From NCBI GenBank assembly GCA_020627965.1, contig JAHDFX010000006.1, positions 1 through 61,750 of the forward strand: 61,750 nt of DNA. Reading direction: 5' to 3'. The number at the start of each line of letters is the position of its first letter. The stretch's first letter is position 1. Shown here in pieces: positions 26,421 through 36,200 of the stretch. The notes under the pieces were generated by a model. It was given only the letters and a program-made list of their open reading frames with translations. It was not told where the DNA came from and did no database searches. Made by a program: the position numbers and the translations under genes. The stretch comes from Saprospiraceae bacterium (GTDB lineage: Bacteria > Bacteroidota > Bacteroidia > Chitinophagales > Saprospiraceae).

Positions 26421-28190
26421 ATGCACCACTTCATAGCAAAACAAATCACCCAACTCAGCATTCAAAATGCCAATGAAGCATTCAAAATACAGAATGACTT
26501 CACCAATGCATTTCGCAGAGAAGCTGTACCGATGCTCGAAAAGCTGTTCGATCGTCTTTTCGGCGAAGGTGAATTGGTGCAGATCGAAAGACTGGAAATA
26601 GACTTGGGCAATATTTCTGCTAAGGATCTATCCTCAGGTAATTTTGTACAACTATTAGTGCAAAAACTTGAAGAAGCGCTAACTGTAAGTATCCATCAGG
26701 CAGAAAAAACCCCAAAACGGCTATCCATACCGGAAAATCATTTTGAGCAATGGTTACACTTTTTGGAATATGGAAACTTCTTCTGGAATACTTTACAACC
26801 AGGGCGAGAAACGTGGCTAAAAGATGTATTGGATACACTGGGTATAGAGACAAAAGCCATTAAACAAACAACTAAATTATTCAATACTAATCCTGTCGCG
26901 CTAGAGCGATTGGTCTTACAGCACGACTCAATCTTCCTTAAAACAATTGTCGAATTATTCACAGGATACAAACAAGATAAACTCATTGAATTCTTTCAGG
27001 AATGGCAACAGGTTCTAAAAAGTATCAATAAGAGATTTTTCCAAGGAAGAGCAACAGAAATACCACGTCAACAAGAGCAAATATTCTGGACAAGTATACT
27101 AAAAAAAGCAGTTGTACAAAGACAAAAGAAAACCTGGGAACAGTTCTGTATAGAGTTTTTATTAGATCAAATTAAGAAAACTAATTCCCTTTACTTCCTA
27201 TCTATCATACAAGAAAAAAACAATAGATATTCTATAGTAAATAGACTGGCAAAAGCAAAACAAATTACTCGTTACTTGTCTGAAAACCAAGGAGATGAAT
27301 TCGTAAAGTATACGGAAAAAGAATTTGTGGAAGAACAAGGAAGTGAAATTAAGACAGAAGATAGACTAGTAGAAGGATCATCTGTCAAACCTACTGAAAC
27401 TAAGGATTTAGAAGAAAGATTAATCAGCAAAACCTCTGAAGAAAAACCTGATACTCCAACAATGTCTCAGGATAAAAATATTCAAGAAAACCAACAAAGT
27501 CCTGAAAAGAGAAAGGATAGTCCTGAGTCGGATGAACAAAACTCAGAAGAAGTAGTAAAGGAAAAGAAAGATACAGTATCAACACCCCAATACCCAAACA
27601 CATCAACACCTCAACACTCCAACACCCCAATACCCAAACACATCAACACCCCAACACATCAACACCCCAACACAAAAAAACAAGAAAACGGAAGCTGGTA
27701 TATCCCACATGCCGGAGTCGTCATGCTACATCCATTTCTGGGGCATCTGTTTAGAAAACTGGGATGGACAGAAAACGGAACATTTAAAAACGATGCAGTT
27801 CTACAAAAAGCAATATTAATGATTCATTATCTGGCAACAGGAGAAATAAGTACACCGGAATACCAACTTACACTCCCCAAGTTTTTATGTGGAGTTCCTT
27901 TAAATACGCCATTAGATCATTACATCACCCTCGAAAAAGAAGAAAAGGAAGAAGCAGAAAATTTATTACAGGCAGCCATAGAACATTGGGGAGCATTAGG
28001 GAAAGTATCCAATGCCAGTATCAGAGAAGGTTTTCTCAAAAGAGAAGGAAAGTTGGAAAAAAGTTCTACAGGCTGGCTATTGCAAATAGAAAAACAAACA
28101 ATAGATATTCTATTAGACAAATTACCATGGAATCTGGGAATAGTAAAATTACCTCAAATGGAAGAAGTCTTAAAAGTAGACTGGAGATAA
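26421..28190 (+). CDS. Contractile injection system tape-measure protein (Afp14-like, CIS_TMP)
   Basis: 589 aa. The N-terminus HFIAKQITQLSIQNANEAFKIQNDFTNAFRRE, then LFDRLFGEGELVQIERLEIDLGNI, is the CIS_TMP signature. The C-terminal domain (WYIPHAGVVMLHPFLGHLFRKLGW, LNTPLDHYITLEKEE, GWLLQIEKQTIDILLDKLPW) is also conserved. The protein sets particle length. Between the two lies a charged low-complexity stretch (about 290-385) followed by a Thr/Pro/His/Asn-rich stretch (about 386-418) encoded by a DNA tandem repeat. A repeat-encoded stretch in a ruler protein could alter particle length. The gene lies inside the cargo zone rather than beside the structural genes. Confidence 0.9.
   Translation: MHHFIAKQITQLSIQNANEAFKIQNDFTNAFRREAVPMLEKLFDRLFGEGELVQIERLEIDLGNISAKDLSSGNFVQLLVQKLEEALTVSIHQAEKTPKRLSIPENHFEQWLHFLEYGNFFWNTLQPGRETWLKDVLDTLGIETKAIKQTTKLFNTNPVALERLVLQHDSIFLKTIVELFTGYKQDKLIEFFQEWQQVLKSINKRFFQGRATEIPRQQEQIFWTSILKKAVVQRQKKTWEQFCIEFLLDQIKKTNSLYFLSIIQEKNNRYSIVNRLAKAKQITRYLSENQGDEFVKYTEKEFVEEQGSEIKTEDRLVEGSSVKPTETKDLEERLISKTSEEKPDTPTMSQDKNIQENQQSPEKRKDSPESDEQNSEEVVKEKKDTVSTPQYPNTSTPQHSNTPIPKHINTPTHQHPNTKKQENGSWYIPHAGVVMLHPFLGHLFRKLGWTENGTFKNDAVLQKAILMIHYLATGEISTPEYQLTLPKFLCGVPLNTPLDHYITLEKEEKEEAENLLQAAIEHWGALGKVSNASIREGFLKREGKLEKSSTGWLLQIEKQTIDILLDKLPWNLGIVKLPQMEEVLKVDWR
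27579..27674 (+). repeat. CATCAACAC-type tandem repeat inside the tape-measure gene
   Basis: A unit of about 32 bp (27579-27610) recurs at 27619-27650 with one difference. It is followed by further CATCAACACCCCAACA copies up to 27674. It is read in frame as Pro/Thr/His/Asn-rich peptide. The core CATCAACAC is also the core of the intergenic repeats at 54569-54602 and 55002-55034, so it looks like a dispersed genomic repeat that has entered a coding sequence. Confidence 0.75.
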
Positions 28191-28203
28191 ACTAACAGTT
28201 GAT

Positions 28204-28276
28204 TTCGGCTCCGCTCAACCAACTGCAACCAAGTTGTCTGAGTACAGCTGACTACAGTTGTCTGAGCGCAGCCGAA
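28204..28276 (+). repeat. Intergenic inverted-repeat (REP-like) element before cargo 2
   Basis: TTCGGCTCCGCTCA (28204-28217) and TGAGCGCAGCCGAA (28263-28276) form a 14-bp stem with one mismatch. GTTGTCTGAG is directly repeated at 28233 and 28257, and CAACT/AGTTG pairs inside. The right half recurs before cargo 3 (32348-32377). It fills the 99-bp gap between the tape-measure gene and cargo 2 and ends 13 bp before the cargo 2 ATG. It resembles repetitive extragenic palindromes. Confidence 0.6.
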
Positions 28277-28289
28277 GACAAAAACATAC

Positions 28290-31200
28290 ATGAAAGCAAC
28301 AGAAAACAAATCATCCACCACCGCTAACTTGCAAACCAAGCAAGAACAAGCTCCCTTTTTCAAAAAAGAAGGGCAGGATGGCTTTTTTTCTACATCAACC
28401 GAACAAGCCACTCCCTTCTTCAGCCCAACATCCCCCTTTGGAGGGGGCGCAGGGGGTGGACTCCAACCCAAACTAAAGGTAGGACAACCCAACGACAAAT
28501 ACGAAAAAGAAGCTGACTCAGTAGCCGATACAGTTGCCCAACGCCTAGCCGAAAATAACTCCAATACAGGAATGTCCCCCTCTGGAGGGGGTGAAGGGGG
28601 AGGAAAAACTGGAAAGAATTCGATAAATCAAGTCGTTCAACGAAAAACACCAGATAACGAAGAACAACTCCAAAAGAAAGAAGAACAGGAAGAAATCTCG
28701 CTCCAAGAAGAAAGCATCCAACGCAAACCTATCTTCGAAAGCAATGAAGAGAGCACATCCCCTTTAGGGGAACGAGGGGTAAGTATCCAACGTAAATGCG
28801 CCGACTGTGGTGCAAATTTGAGTAAAGCAGAAGACGAAAAATTACAAAAGCAGGAAGACGAAAATATTCAACTCAAATTTACTGAAGAGGATTTAAATAC
28901 TGACATCTCCCCCTCAGGAGGGGGCGAAGGGGGAGGAACACCGCAAAAAGAAGAACCCCTAATGATGAAATCCGAAAGTGCCGAAACCGTCGGTACTTCC
29001 ACCCTCCAAAGTCAGTTGGATGCTTCCAAAGGTAAAGGCTCATCATTGCCCGAAAATACCCGCACCGACATGGAATCCACCATCGGAGCAGATTTTAGCG
29101 GTGTCAGCATCCATACAGACAACAATGCGGTGCAGATGAACAAAGACCTTGGTGCAAAGGCCTTCACACACGGCTCCGATATCTACTTCAATCAGGGACA
29201 ATACGATACAAATTCCTCGGGAGGGCAGCATTTGTTGGCACATGAACTGACGCATACCGTACAGCAAGGTGCTGCAATCCGTAAAAAAGTAGATGCTTCC
29301 GCTAGCGAACCCGCCACAGAGGAGGAAACTATAATTGACAGAAAAGTCGATTCATCTATCGGTGAACCTGCTGTTAAGGAAGAAGAAACGCTTGTTGACA
29401 GAAAAGTTGATACCACTGTACAGGAGCCTGCTATTCAGAAAGAAGAGGATGAAGACGAACCAGGATGGCTACAACGCAAAATTGCCAGTGGACTCAATTA
29501 TCTGGCAGAGAGAATTGTACCGGGCTACACTCTCTTAAATGTTGTACTGGGAAAAAATATCATTACCAAACAGCCAGTAGCCAGAACAGGTGTAAATCTG
29601 ATCGAAGGATTTATGGATTTGATACCCATCGTCGGCAAAATATTATTTAACGAACTCAAAGAAACTGAATCCCTGAATGAAGCCGGAGTATGGGTAGAAC
29701 AAAAAGTGGCTGAATTTGGTATTGACTTCAATGATATATCCAGACGACTCAGTGAAATGTGGGAAGAGATGTCTATCTGGAAAGGTATTGATGGTAATGT
29801 ACAAATATTTAAAAAGCATTTTGGGCATGATATAGGCAGAATATTAGCATTTAAAAACGTGGTTCAGGAAAAAGTCAAAGAACTCAGATTTGAAGCAGCT
29901 TTCCGTCTGGTAGGCGCGCATGATCTAATTGAGTCTTTGAAAAAAGCACCGGGCGCACTCAAAAAAGCCATTGATGATCCCAAGGCCGTACTCAAGTCAT
30001 TTATGGGAGCCTTGAAGAATGGTTTTACCAATTTCAAAGTCAATTTTGTTGGACATTTTAAAAATGCATTATTAGGCTGGCTGTTCGGTAAAGCCGCAGA
30101 GATGGGTATACAGATGCCCAAGCAGTTCAATGTAGCCGGTTTGTTTGGCTTTGTAGCACAATTACTGGGTGTTACATATCAGCAAATTCGTGCAATGGTG
30201 GTGAAAAAATTAGGCCCGAAAGGCGAAAAAGTCATATCTTACATGGAGACAGCAGTTACCTTTGTAGCTGATCTGATTGCAAGAGGACCGATCGCACTTT
30301 GGGAAAGAGTAAAGGAGACTTTAGCCAATTTCAAAACGATGCTCTTTTCCAAAATTGCCACCTTGGTGTCTACAGAAATTATCAAATCTGCCGTTACTAA
30401 GCTAGTATCTATGCTCAATCCGGCAGGTGCTATTGTACAATTGGTACTGACCGTTTACAGAGTCGTTAAGTTTTTTATCGAATGGTGGGAAAGAATTAAA
30501 GATATTGCAACCAGAGTCATCGGCTCAATTGCCAAAGTAGCATTAGGACAGTTTGCAGCCGCTTCTTCTTTTATTGAAAATGCTTTTGCCAAAGGCATAC
30601 AGATTGCTATTGGATTTTTAGCCAGTATTTTTGGTTTGGGCGGTATTGCCGCTAAAGTGAAAAATCTGATTAAGGCTATCGCTACGCCTGTGCAGACGGC
30701 TGTGGGTAAGGTGATTGATTGGATTGTGGCTAAGGGTAGAGCTTTGTTTAATAAGGTTTTTGGGAAAAAGGAAAAAACAGACTTAAATAATGATGAAAAT
30801 GACCCCAATAAAACAAATCTTAAATTAGCAGTTAATGAAGTTAACAAAGTAATAGATAAAACCAAAGATTTTGAACAGGTCAGTAAAATTTTACCTCAAA
30901 TAAAAGCAAAGTATGGCCTAGAAAAGTTGTCTTTAGTTAAAAATAAAAAATATCATTATCATGTAGAAGCTAAAATCAATCCGATGTTTGAAGGACCGGA
31001 AGGTGTTCTTTTCACAGATACAGAAATAAATGAATTAGATAAGGTTGCATCTAAATATGCCCGGCAAATCAAGGAAAAGGGTGATGAAGCTATTTTTCTA
31101 AAAAACCCCAGAGAATATTTGGCAGGAAATCCTGATAAGGGTAAGCGAGCTAGAGTATCTATTGGGGACACTGTGGAAGCTTTGTCAACTCCAGGTCTGA

Positions 31201-31703
31201 AATTACTTGCTAATGAACATGGGCTAACTGTTTTAAAAACAGTCGAATTGAAATTTGTAAAAACAGATGGTAATGACATTCGCTCAAGAATACCGGAGCT
31301 TGATTTTTTAATTTTATCGAATGAGCGAGTTGTTGAAATTATTAGTGCTAAGATGAAACTCAAGCAGTTTAGTGCTACAAAGGATAGACGACTCTTATCA
31401 CACTTTTTTAATATACCACTATCAGCACCTGATGTTATAAACTATGCTAATACTCATTTCGGCAGTAACAAAGCATACAGCGATATAAGTAAAGTAGATG
31501 TATTATTTATTCAGAATGACAAAGCAGAAAGAATGAGTTTATCAAAATTTAGAAAGAAACATTTGAGTAGAGTAGTAGTTGACGAAATTACCATTACACC
31601 CGTCACGCCCGGACCTGAATCAGAGAGAGGCATTCAGTTGAGGGCAACCAAACATGAAATTATTGATAAAACTACTGAACTAATTAAAAATCATTTACAA
31701 TGA
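28290..31703 (+). CDS. eCIS cargo 2: DUF4157 chassis, helical body, possible nuclease-like C-terminus
   Basis: 1137 aa. The order is: FF-rich leader (21-34); SPFGGGAGGG linker (48-57); LQPKLKVGQPNDKYEKEAD (58-76); QRKCADC (167-173); DUF4157 about 255-328 with HELTH at 318-322; three copies of a 20-aa RKVD.S..EPA..EEET repeat (about 330-395). A long helical body follows (about 400-825), of a type common in DUF4157 cargo (KQFNVAGLFGFVAQLLGVTY; SMLNPAGAIVQLVLTVYRVV; SFLASIFGLGGIAAKVK). The C-terminal 300 residues are more AT-rich. They contain ELDFLILSNERVVEIISAK at about 1001, which loosely resembles a PD-(D/E)XK core with a displaced Lys. That identity is weak. The stop overlaps the next ATG by 4 bp. 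Confidence 0.87.
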   Translation: MKATENKSSTTANLQTKQEQAPFFKKEGQDGFFSTSTEQATPFFSPTSPFGGGAGGGLQPKLKVGQPNDKYEKEADSVADTVAQRLAENNSNTGMSPSGGGEGGGKTGKNSINQVVQRKTPDNEEQLQKKEEQEEISLQEESIQRKPIFESNEESTSPLGERGVSIQRKCADCGANLSKAEDEKLQKQEDENIQLKFTEEDLNTDISPSGGGEGGGTPQKEEPLMMKSESAETVGTSTLQSQLDASKGKGSSLPENTRTDMESTIGADFSGVSIHTDNNAVQMNKDLGAKAFTHGSDIYFNQGQYDTNSSGGQHLLAHELTHTVQQGAAIRKKVDASASEPATEEETIIDRKVDSSIGEPAVKEEETLVDRKVDTTVQEPAIQKEEDEDEPGWLQRKIASGLNYLAERIVPGYTLLNVVLGKNIITKQPVARTGVNLIEGFMDLIPIVGKILFNELKETESLNEAGVWVEQKVAEFGIDFNDISRRLSEMWEEMSIWKGIDGNVQIFKKHFGHDIGRILAFKNVVQEKVKELRFEAAFRLVGAHDLIESLKKAPGALKKAIDDPKAVLKSFMGALKNGFTNFKVNFVGHFKNALLGWLFGKAAEMGIQMPKQFNVAGLFGFVAQLLGVTYQQIRAMVVKKLGPKGEKVISYMETAVTFVADLIARGPIALWERVKETLANFKTMLFSKIATLVSTEIIKSAVTKLVSMLNPAGAIVQLVLTVYRVVKFFIEWWERIKDIATRVIGSIAKVALGQFAAASSFIENAFAKGIQIAIGFLASIFGLGGIAAKVKNLIKAIATPVQTAVGKVIDWIVAKGRALFNKVFGKKEKTDLNNDENDPNKTNLKLAVNEVNKVIDKTKDFEQVSKILPQIKAKYGLEKLSLVKNKKYHYHVEAKINPMFEGPEGVLFTDTEINELDKVASKYARQIKEKGDEAIFLKNPREYLAGNPDKGKRARVSIGDTVEALSTPGLKLLANEHGLTVLKTVELKFVKTDGNDIRSRIPELDFLILSNERVVEIISAKMKLKQFSATKDRRLLSHFFNIPLSAPDVINYANTHFGSNKAYSDISKVDVLFIQNDKAERMSLSKFRKKHLSRVVVDEITITPVTPGPESERGIQLRATKHEIIDKTTELIKNHLQ
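28431..28460 (+). repeat. CCCCCT..GGAGGGGG palindromic repeat in frame (element A)
   Basis: 30 bp with core CCCCCTTTGGAGGGGG followed by a G-rich tail, read in frame as SPFGGGAGGG. An identical 30-bp copy is in cargo 4 at 40278-40307 and, by duplication, in cargo 3 at 32525-32554. The palindromic core and its presence in diverged genes point to a dispersed REP-like element rather than a conserved peptide. Confidence 0.75.
28575..28604 (+). repeat. Palindromic repeat in frame (element B)
   Basis: A variant of element A (core CCCCCTCTGGAGGGGG), in frame as SPSGGGEGGG. It is duplicated at 32669-32698 in cargo 3. A shorter degenerate relative (TCCCCTTTAGGGGAACGAGG) lies at 28758-28779. Confidence 0.7.
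28908..28937 (+). repeat. Palindromic repeat in frame (element C)
   Basis: The third full copy inside cargo 2 (core CCCCCTCAGGAGGGGG), again in the frame that gives SPSGGGEGGG. It is duplicated at 33002-33031 in cargo 3. All full copies share orientation and reading phase, which avoids stop codons and yields a flexible glycine linker. Confidence 0.7.
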
Positions 31704-32131
31704 GTAACCTGACTCAAGTCTTTGTAGCTCCAGGCAAGGAAAATCTATCTTTAAATATTCCCCCTTCTCCATGGCATTATGAAAGGTGGGTTAATATTCC
31801 AAGTAGGTATTGGGAAGTAATTATTGATTATTCAAAATCAATTGATTTAGAATTAAGTGAAAAATTGAATATGTCATCTTTTTCTAATAAAAATGATGGT
31901 GAATTTGACTATGTATATATTTGTCCGGAAGAGTTGAATTTTTTGTTGGATTTTATAGAAAAAATAATGCTCTCGATTGAAAAATCTAAAAAATTAATAC
32001 ATTCAAAATCTACTGATGAAATGCCAGATGTTTACGAAAATATTGAATATATAAGGATGCTAGAGGCTGTTTCAGCAGTATTTCGGGAATCGGTAAACCA
32101 AAGATTGCCTTATCGTGCATGGATAGAATAA
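31700..32131 (+). CDS. Candidate immunity protein for cargo 2
   Basis: 143 aa, soluble, unrecognised, with Trp-rich N-terminal part (SPWHYERWVNIPSRYWEVIIDYS) and a helical C-terminus (FLLDFIEKIMLSIEKSKK). It overlaps cargo 2 by ATGA at 31700-31703, so the pair is translationally coupled. Its DNA is as AT-rich as the end of cargo 2 and unlike the chassis DNA, suggesting the toxin end and this gene moved together as one cassette. The immunity function is inferred from context. Confidence 0.62.
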   Translation: MSNLTQVFVAPGKENLSLNIPPSPWHYERWVNIPSRYWEVIIDYSKSIDLELSEKLNMSSFSNKNDGEFDYVYICPEELNFLLDFIEKIMLSIEKSKKLIHSKSTDEMPDVYENIEYIRMLEAVSAVFRESVNQRLPYRAWIE

Positions 32132-32184
32132 TATAGTAAGATGACTAAAAGTAAGATACAAATTTTTAAGAACAAATTTAGAAC

Positions 32185-32268
32185 ATGCAGTCACAAGAAA
32201 ACACAACATTCCAATCCGCCCACAAAAACCACTTCGCCAAGCTCTTCCCGGATTTTTTCGGTTATTGA
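32185..32268 (+). pseudogene. Truncated 5' remnant of the haem-peroxidase gene
   Basis: A 27-codon frame starting MQSQENTTFQSAHKNHFAKLF nearly repeats the first 22 residues of the intact peroxidase at 38590 (MQSQQNTTFQSAHKNHFAKLF). The DNA is also close, with about five differences in 68 bp. After about 32253 the similarity ends and a stop follows within 20 bp. It is therefore a broken copy left by rearrangement, located exactly between the cargo 2 immunity gene and the duplicated chassis of cargo 3. It is not expected to be functional. Confidence 0.85.
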
Positions 32269-32347
32269 GCATGGGGGTATTGGAGAAATACTCGATTGGA
32301 AGGTAACTGCTTATCGTAGCCGTTATAACGTTCAACCAACTGCAACA

Positions 32348-33276
32348 ACAGTTGTCTGAGCGCAGCCGAAGACAAAAACATACATGAAAGCAACAGAAAA
32401 CAAATCATCCACCACCGCTAACTTGCAAACCAAGCAAGAACAAGCTCCCTTTTTCAAAAAAGAAGGGCAGGATGGCTTTTTTTCTACATCAACCGAACAA
32501 GCCACTCCCTTCTTCAGCCCAACATCCCCCTTTGGAGGGGGCGCAGGGGGTGGACTCCAACCCAAACTAAAGGTAGGACAACCCAACGACAAATACGAAA
32601 AAGAAGCTGACTCAGTAGCCGATACAGTTGCCCAACGCCTAGCCGAAAATAACTCCAATACAGGAATGTCCCCCTCTGGAGGGGGTGAAGGGGGAGGAAA
32701 AACTGGAAAGAATTCGATAAATCAAGTCGTTCAACGAAAAACACCAGATAACGAAGAACAACTCCAAAAGAAAGAAGAACAGGAAGAAATCTCGCTCCAA
32801 GAAGAAAGCATCCAACGCAAACCTATCTTCGAAAGCAATGAAGAGAGCACATCCCCTTTAGGGGAACGAGGGGTAAGTATCCAACGTAAATGCGCCGACT
32901 GTGGTGCAAATTTGAGTAAAGCAGAAGACGAAAAATTACAAAAGCAGGAAGACGAAAATATTCAACTCAAATTTACTGAAGAGGATTTAAATACTGACAT
33001 CTCCCCCTCAGGAGGGGGCGAAGGGGGAGGAACACCGCAAAAAGAAGAACCCCTAATGATGAAATCCGAAAGTGCCGAAACCGTCGGTACTTCCACCCTC
33101 CAAAGTCAGTTGGATGCTTCCAAAGGTAAAGGCTCATCATTGCCCGAAAATACCCGCACCGACATGGAATCCACCATCGGAGCAGATTTTAGCGGTGTCA
33201 GCATCCATACAGACAACAATGCGGTGCAGATGAACAAAGACCTTGGTGCAAAGGCCTTCACACACGGCTCCGATAT
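32348..33276 (+). repeat. 929-bp direct repeat, copy 2 (cargo chassis)
   Basis: The second copy of the 28254-29182 segment, identical by direct reading. Its left boundary falls inside the TGTCTGAGCGCAGCC repeat element, and its right boundary is inside the DUF4157 domain about 57 bp before the HELTH codons. These boundaries suggest homologous recombination between related cargo genes. Confidence 0.93.
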
Positions 33277-36200
33277 TTATTTTAATCAGGGACAATACGA
33301 TACTAATTCCTCAAGCGGGCAGCATTTGTTGGCACATGAACTGACACATACTGTACAGCAAGGCGCTGCAGGAAATCAGAATGACGAAATCAGTCAGTCT
33401 AGAGGAGAGATAATTAATGATTCAGAGCGTAATACCAATGTTGAAAATGAGAGTGTTCAGGAATCTATCGAGGACAAACAGAAAGGAGATTCTCCAGAAC
33501 AAATAAAGCCAGATACAGAAAATAAAAAGACTTCTCCATTAGATGAATTAAGTCAAAATAATGAGGAAAATAAGAAAAATATAGGTGAAACTTCTGAAAA
33601 TACCAGTATTGAAAGTGCCGAAAATAGTGAGCCTCAACGTGCAGATCAGACCCAGGTTCAAGAGCAAACTTCTAGTATGATGACTGGTGCTGGAGGTGGG
33701 GGAAATAGTGCAGCACCAACTCCGCCGGAACTAAGTGCTGAAAGTTCTACAGGATTATTAAATTCATTATCTTCAAACACACCTACTGGCTTTATTCAGG
33801 GAATGAATGAAGCTAAATCCCTTGCTCCTCAAATCCAACAAAATGAAAACGATGAGTTGGTGGCAAGTTTACCCGAAATAACTCAGCCCACCGGGCTACC
33901 TGTTACAATTATAGAGACCGAGACACAGGATATTGTATTAGAAACTCAAAATGCGGGGACACCAGAAGTCCAAAATGAACAAGGACCACTTCAAATCCAA
34001 GAAGAGCATCAACAATTAGAAGGTAATGTTAATATAGCCAATATACCTACTCCAAGAGCAAGTGCAGAAGAAGATCAGAATTTTGCCGAAAATATAAAAA
34101 ATGCTACGGCATCATTGCCAACATCAGATTCAACTATAAATACTTCAGCCGGAGAACGACCTTCTGTAAATTTAACAGGAGAGGCTAATCCTCAATTGAA
34201 TGAAGAAGGACAGCAATTAGCCAATGAGAATGTTGCTGCTCAGCAATTGCAGGCAGACAGTAATGTGAATAATGATTTTGGAGAAAATAATATTTTCCCA
34301 ACATATAATGAGCTAGAACAGCTTCGTCCAGAAATTTCAGAACGACAATCAGCAGGAGCAGGTGAGTCACAGTTAGAGTCATTGCCGGAAACAAGTGCAG
34401 AGGTCTATGCAAGCTTTGATAACCAGGCACAGGCATCTATGAATGAACAGGTGGGTGCAGAGATGACCAGACACGAGGAAGAAAGAGAAAGAATGAATGT
34501 AGAGTCCGAGAATGAACGTATGCGTGGAATGGCAGAAATAGAACAGGAGACAGAAAGGACACGACTTGAACAGGAGGCTATTCAGGCAGGTGCAAGAGAA
34601 GAAGTAGCTGGTCATCAGCAGAGCTGGAGAGAAGAAAATCAGGCGGTAAGGGATGAGTATTCTCAAAGATCAAGTGAACGAAGAGCAGAGATTGACACAC
34701 AGATAAACTCTGAAGTTAGCACAGCCGAAACACAGGTAGAAACCGAGCTGACTGCTGCAGAAAACAGAGCAGAAACTGAAAGAGAAAATGCAGAAGGCGA
34801 AGCCAGAAGAAGAAGAGCAGAAGCAGAACGTGAACAGGAAAACCAGGGCTTCTGGGATAGGGTGACGAGTGCAGTTTCAAGTTTCTTTGACGCCTTAAAA
34901 GAAGGACTTAATGCTTTATTTGATACCTTAAGGCAAGCTGTTGCAGCTATTATCGAAGCAGCAAAAGCTGTAGTGAATACCATAATTGATGCTGCGAGAA
35001 ATTTAATTATAAACCTCATAAAAGGCTTTGGGGAATTCTTAAAAGGACTGGTAAATATTGCATTGGCTGCATTCCCTGAAATTGCTGAAAGAATAAATGG
35101 TTGGATAGATCAAGCGGTAGAAGTGGCTGTCGATGCAGTAAATGCTCTGGCAGATGCCTTAAAAGAAATAGCAAATGCTATTTTAGATGCAGTAGGAGCT
35201 GTACTTGATTTTATTCTATCTGTTTATCAGGCGTTTTTTAATGCATTATTGGATGTCCTGGAGTTTATTGTTATTGGATTATTGAAGATTCTAGAAGGTC
35301 TGGCCAACTTGGTAAGCGCAGCTATAAATATGCCAGATCAATTCTGGGGACAAGTTTCTGAAGAGTTTTTAGGAATGGATGTTACAAGTCCATTACCTTT
35401 CGAGAAAACTGAACATGTAGCTGGCAATACAGGAGGACAGGAAGTGTCAAGTGGGGTGACAGATCAAGAACTTGCAAACAATTTTACAAATCAGGAAGGA
35501 TATACAGAAGAGGATTTTAATATTGATCCTGTTCCTCAGAATACCGAATTATCGTCAGAAATGATGATGATGATAAGTCAAATGAGAGAGGGACAGGAAC
35601 TTAATTTTGGTGAAAATAATAATACTGTAGATGACTTTTTTGGTGAATTAGCTGGCGGGGATGAAAGCGAATCCAATGAAAATGTTGATGCTGGGCTACC
35701 TGACGAATCTGTTCCGGTAAATAATGTAAATACTACACTACCACAAAATGACATTCCAACAGATCCTTATGCACAAGTAGATTGGTTTATTGCGCAACAA
35801 AATAGTCAAGGCAGTGGAGCTAACAATGCTGCCCAGAGTGCTGAAGGTGGTGGTCAGCCTGCAGATAGTACGAGTTTCCCTGAGGAGATGAAACAAATAG
35901 GCCCGCTCACTGTCGGAGCACGTTTATACTATCTTAGAAGACAAATGACTGATGCCATAAAGAAAAAATGGCAGGAGAGCAAATGGAAATATATTGGTAT
36001 TGGAGCAGGGGTAGTAGCGGGTATAACGGCTTTGGCAATCGCTACGGGAGGTGCTATATTTGGATTAATTCCTCCGGCACTGCAAATTTTTGCAGCAATA
36101 ATGGGAGGACTTGCAGTAGTAAAAGCTGGACAATTCTTTGGTAAATACATATCTGAAGGATGGGGAGGCAATATACTTCAGGGAGCCAAAAATTTAGCCA

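Larger units (their letters stand above)
28254..29182 (+). repeat. 929-bp direct repeat, copy 1 (cargo chassis)
   Basis: This segment includes 36 bp of leader DNA and the first 297 codons of cargo 2. Reading it base by base against 32348-33276 (offset 4094) I found no difference. Immediately after 29182 the two copies diverge, with about 10 changes in 90 bp and then unrelated sequence. The identity covers both coding and noncoding DNA, so it reflects recent duplication or gene conversion rather than protein-level selection. Confidence 0.93.

Noticed and set aside
27579-27674. Tandem repeat that might suggest a CRISPR array
   Set aside because: Units are directly adjacent and in frame with the tape-measure protein. 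There are no unique spacers of constant length and no cas genes.
27887-28195. 102-residue frame at the end of the tape-measure gene
   Set aside because: It is a frame-shifted shadow of the conserved tape-measure C-terminal domain, full of Arg/Lys from AT-rich codons.
28190-28290. Rho-independent terminator between tape-measure gene and cargo 2
   Set aside because: Although a hairpin exists, no T-run follows on either strand and the sequence recurs upstream of cargo 3, so it is treated as a repeat.
32141-32359. 72-residue open frame between cargo 2 partner and cargo 3
   Set aside because: It runs across the broken peroxidase copy in a different frame and into the chassis repeat, with no codon pattern of a real gene.
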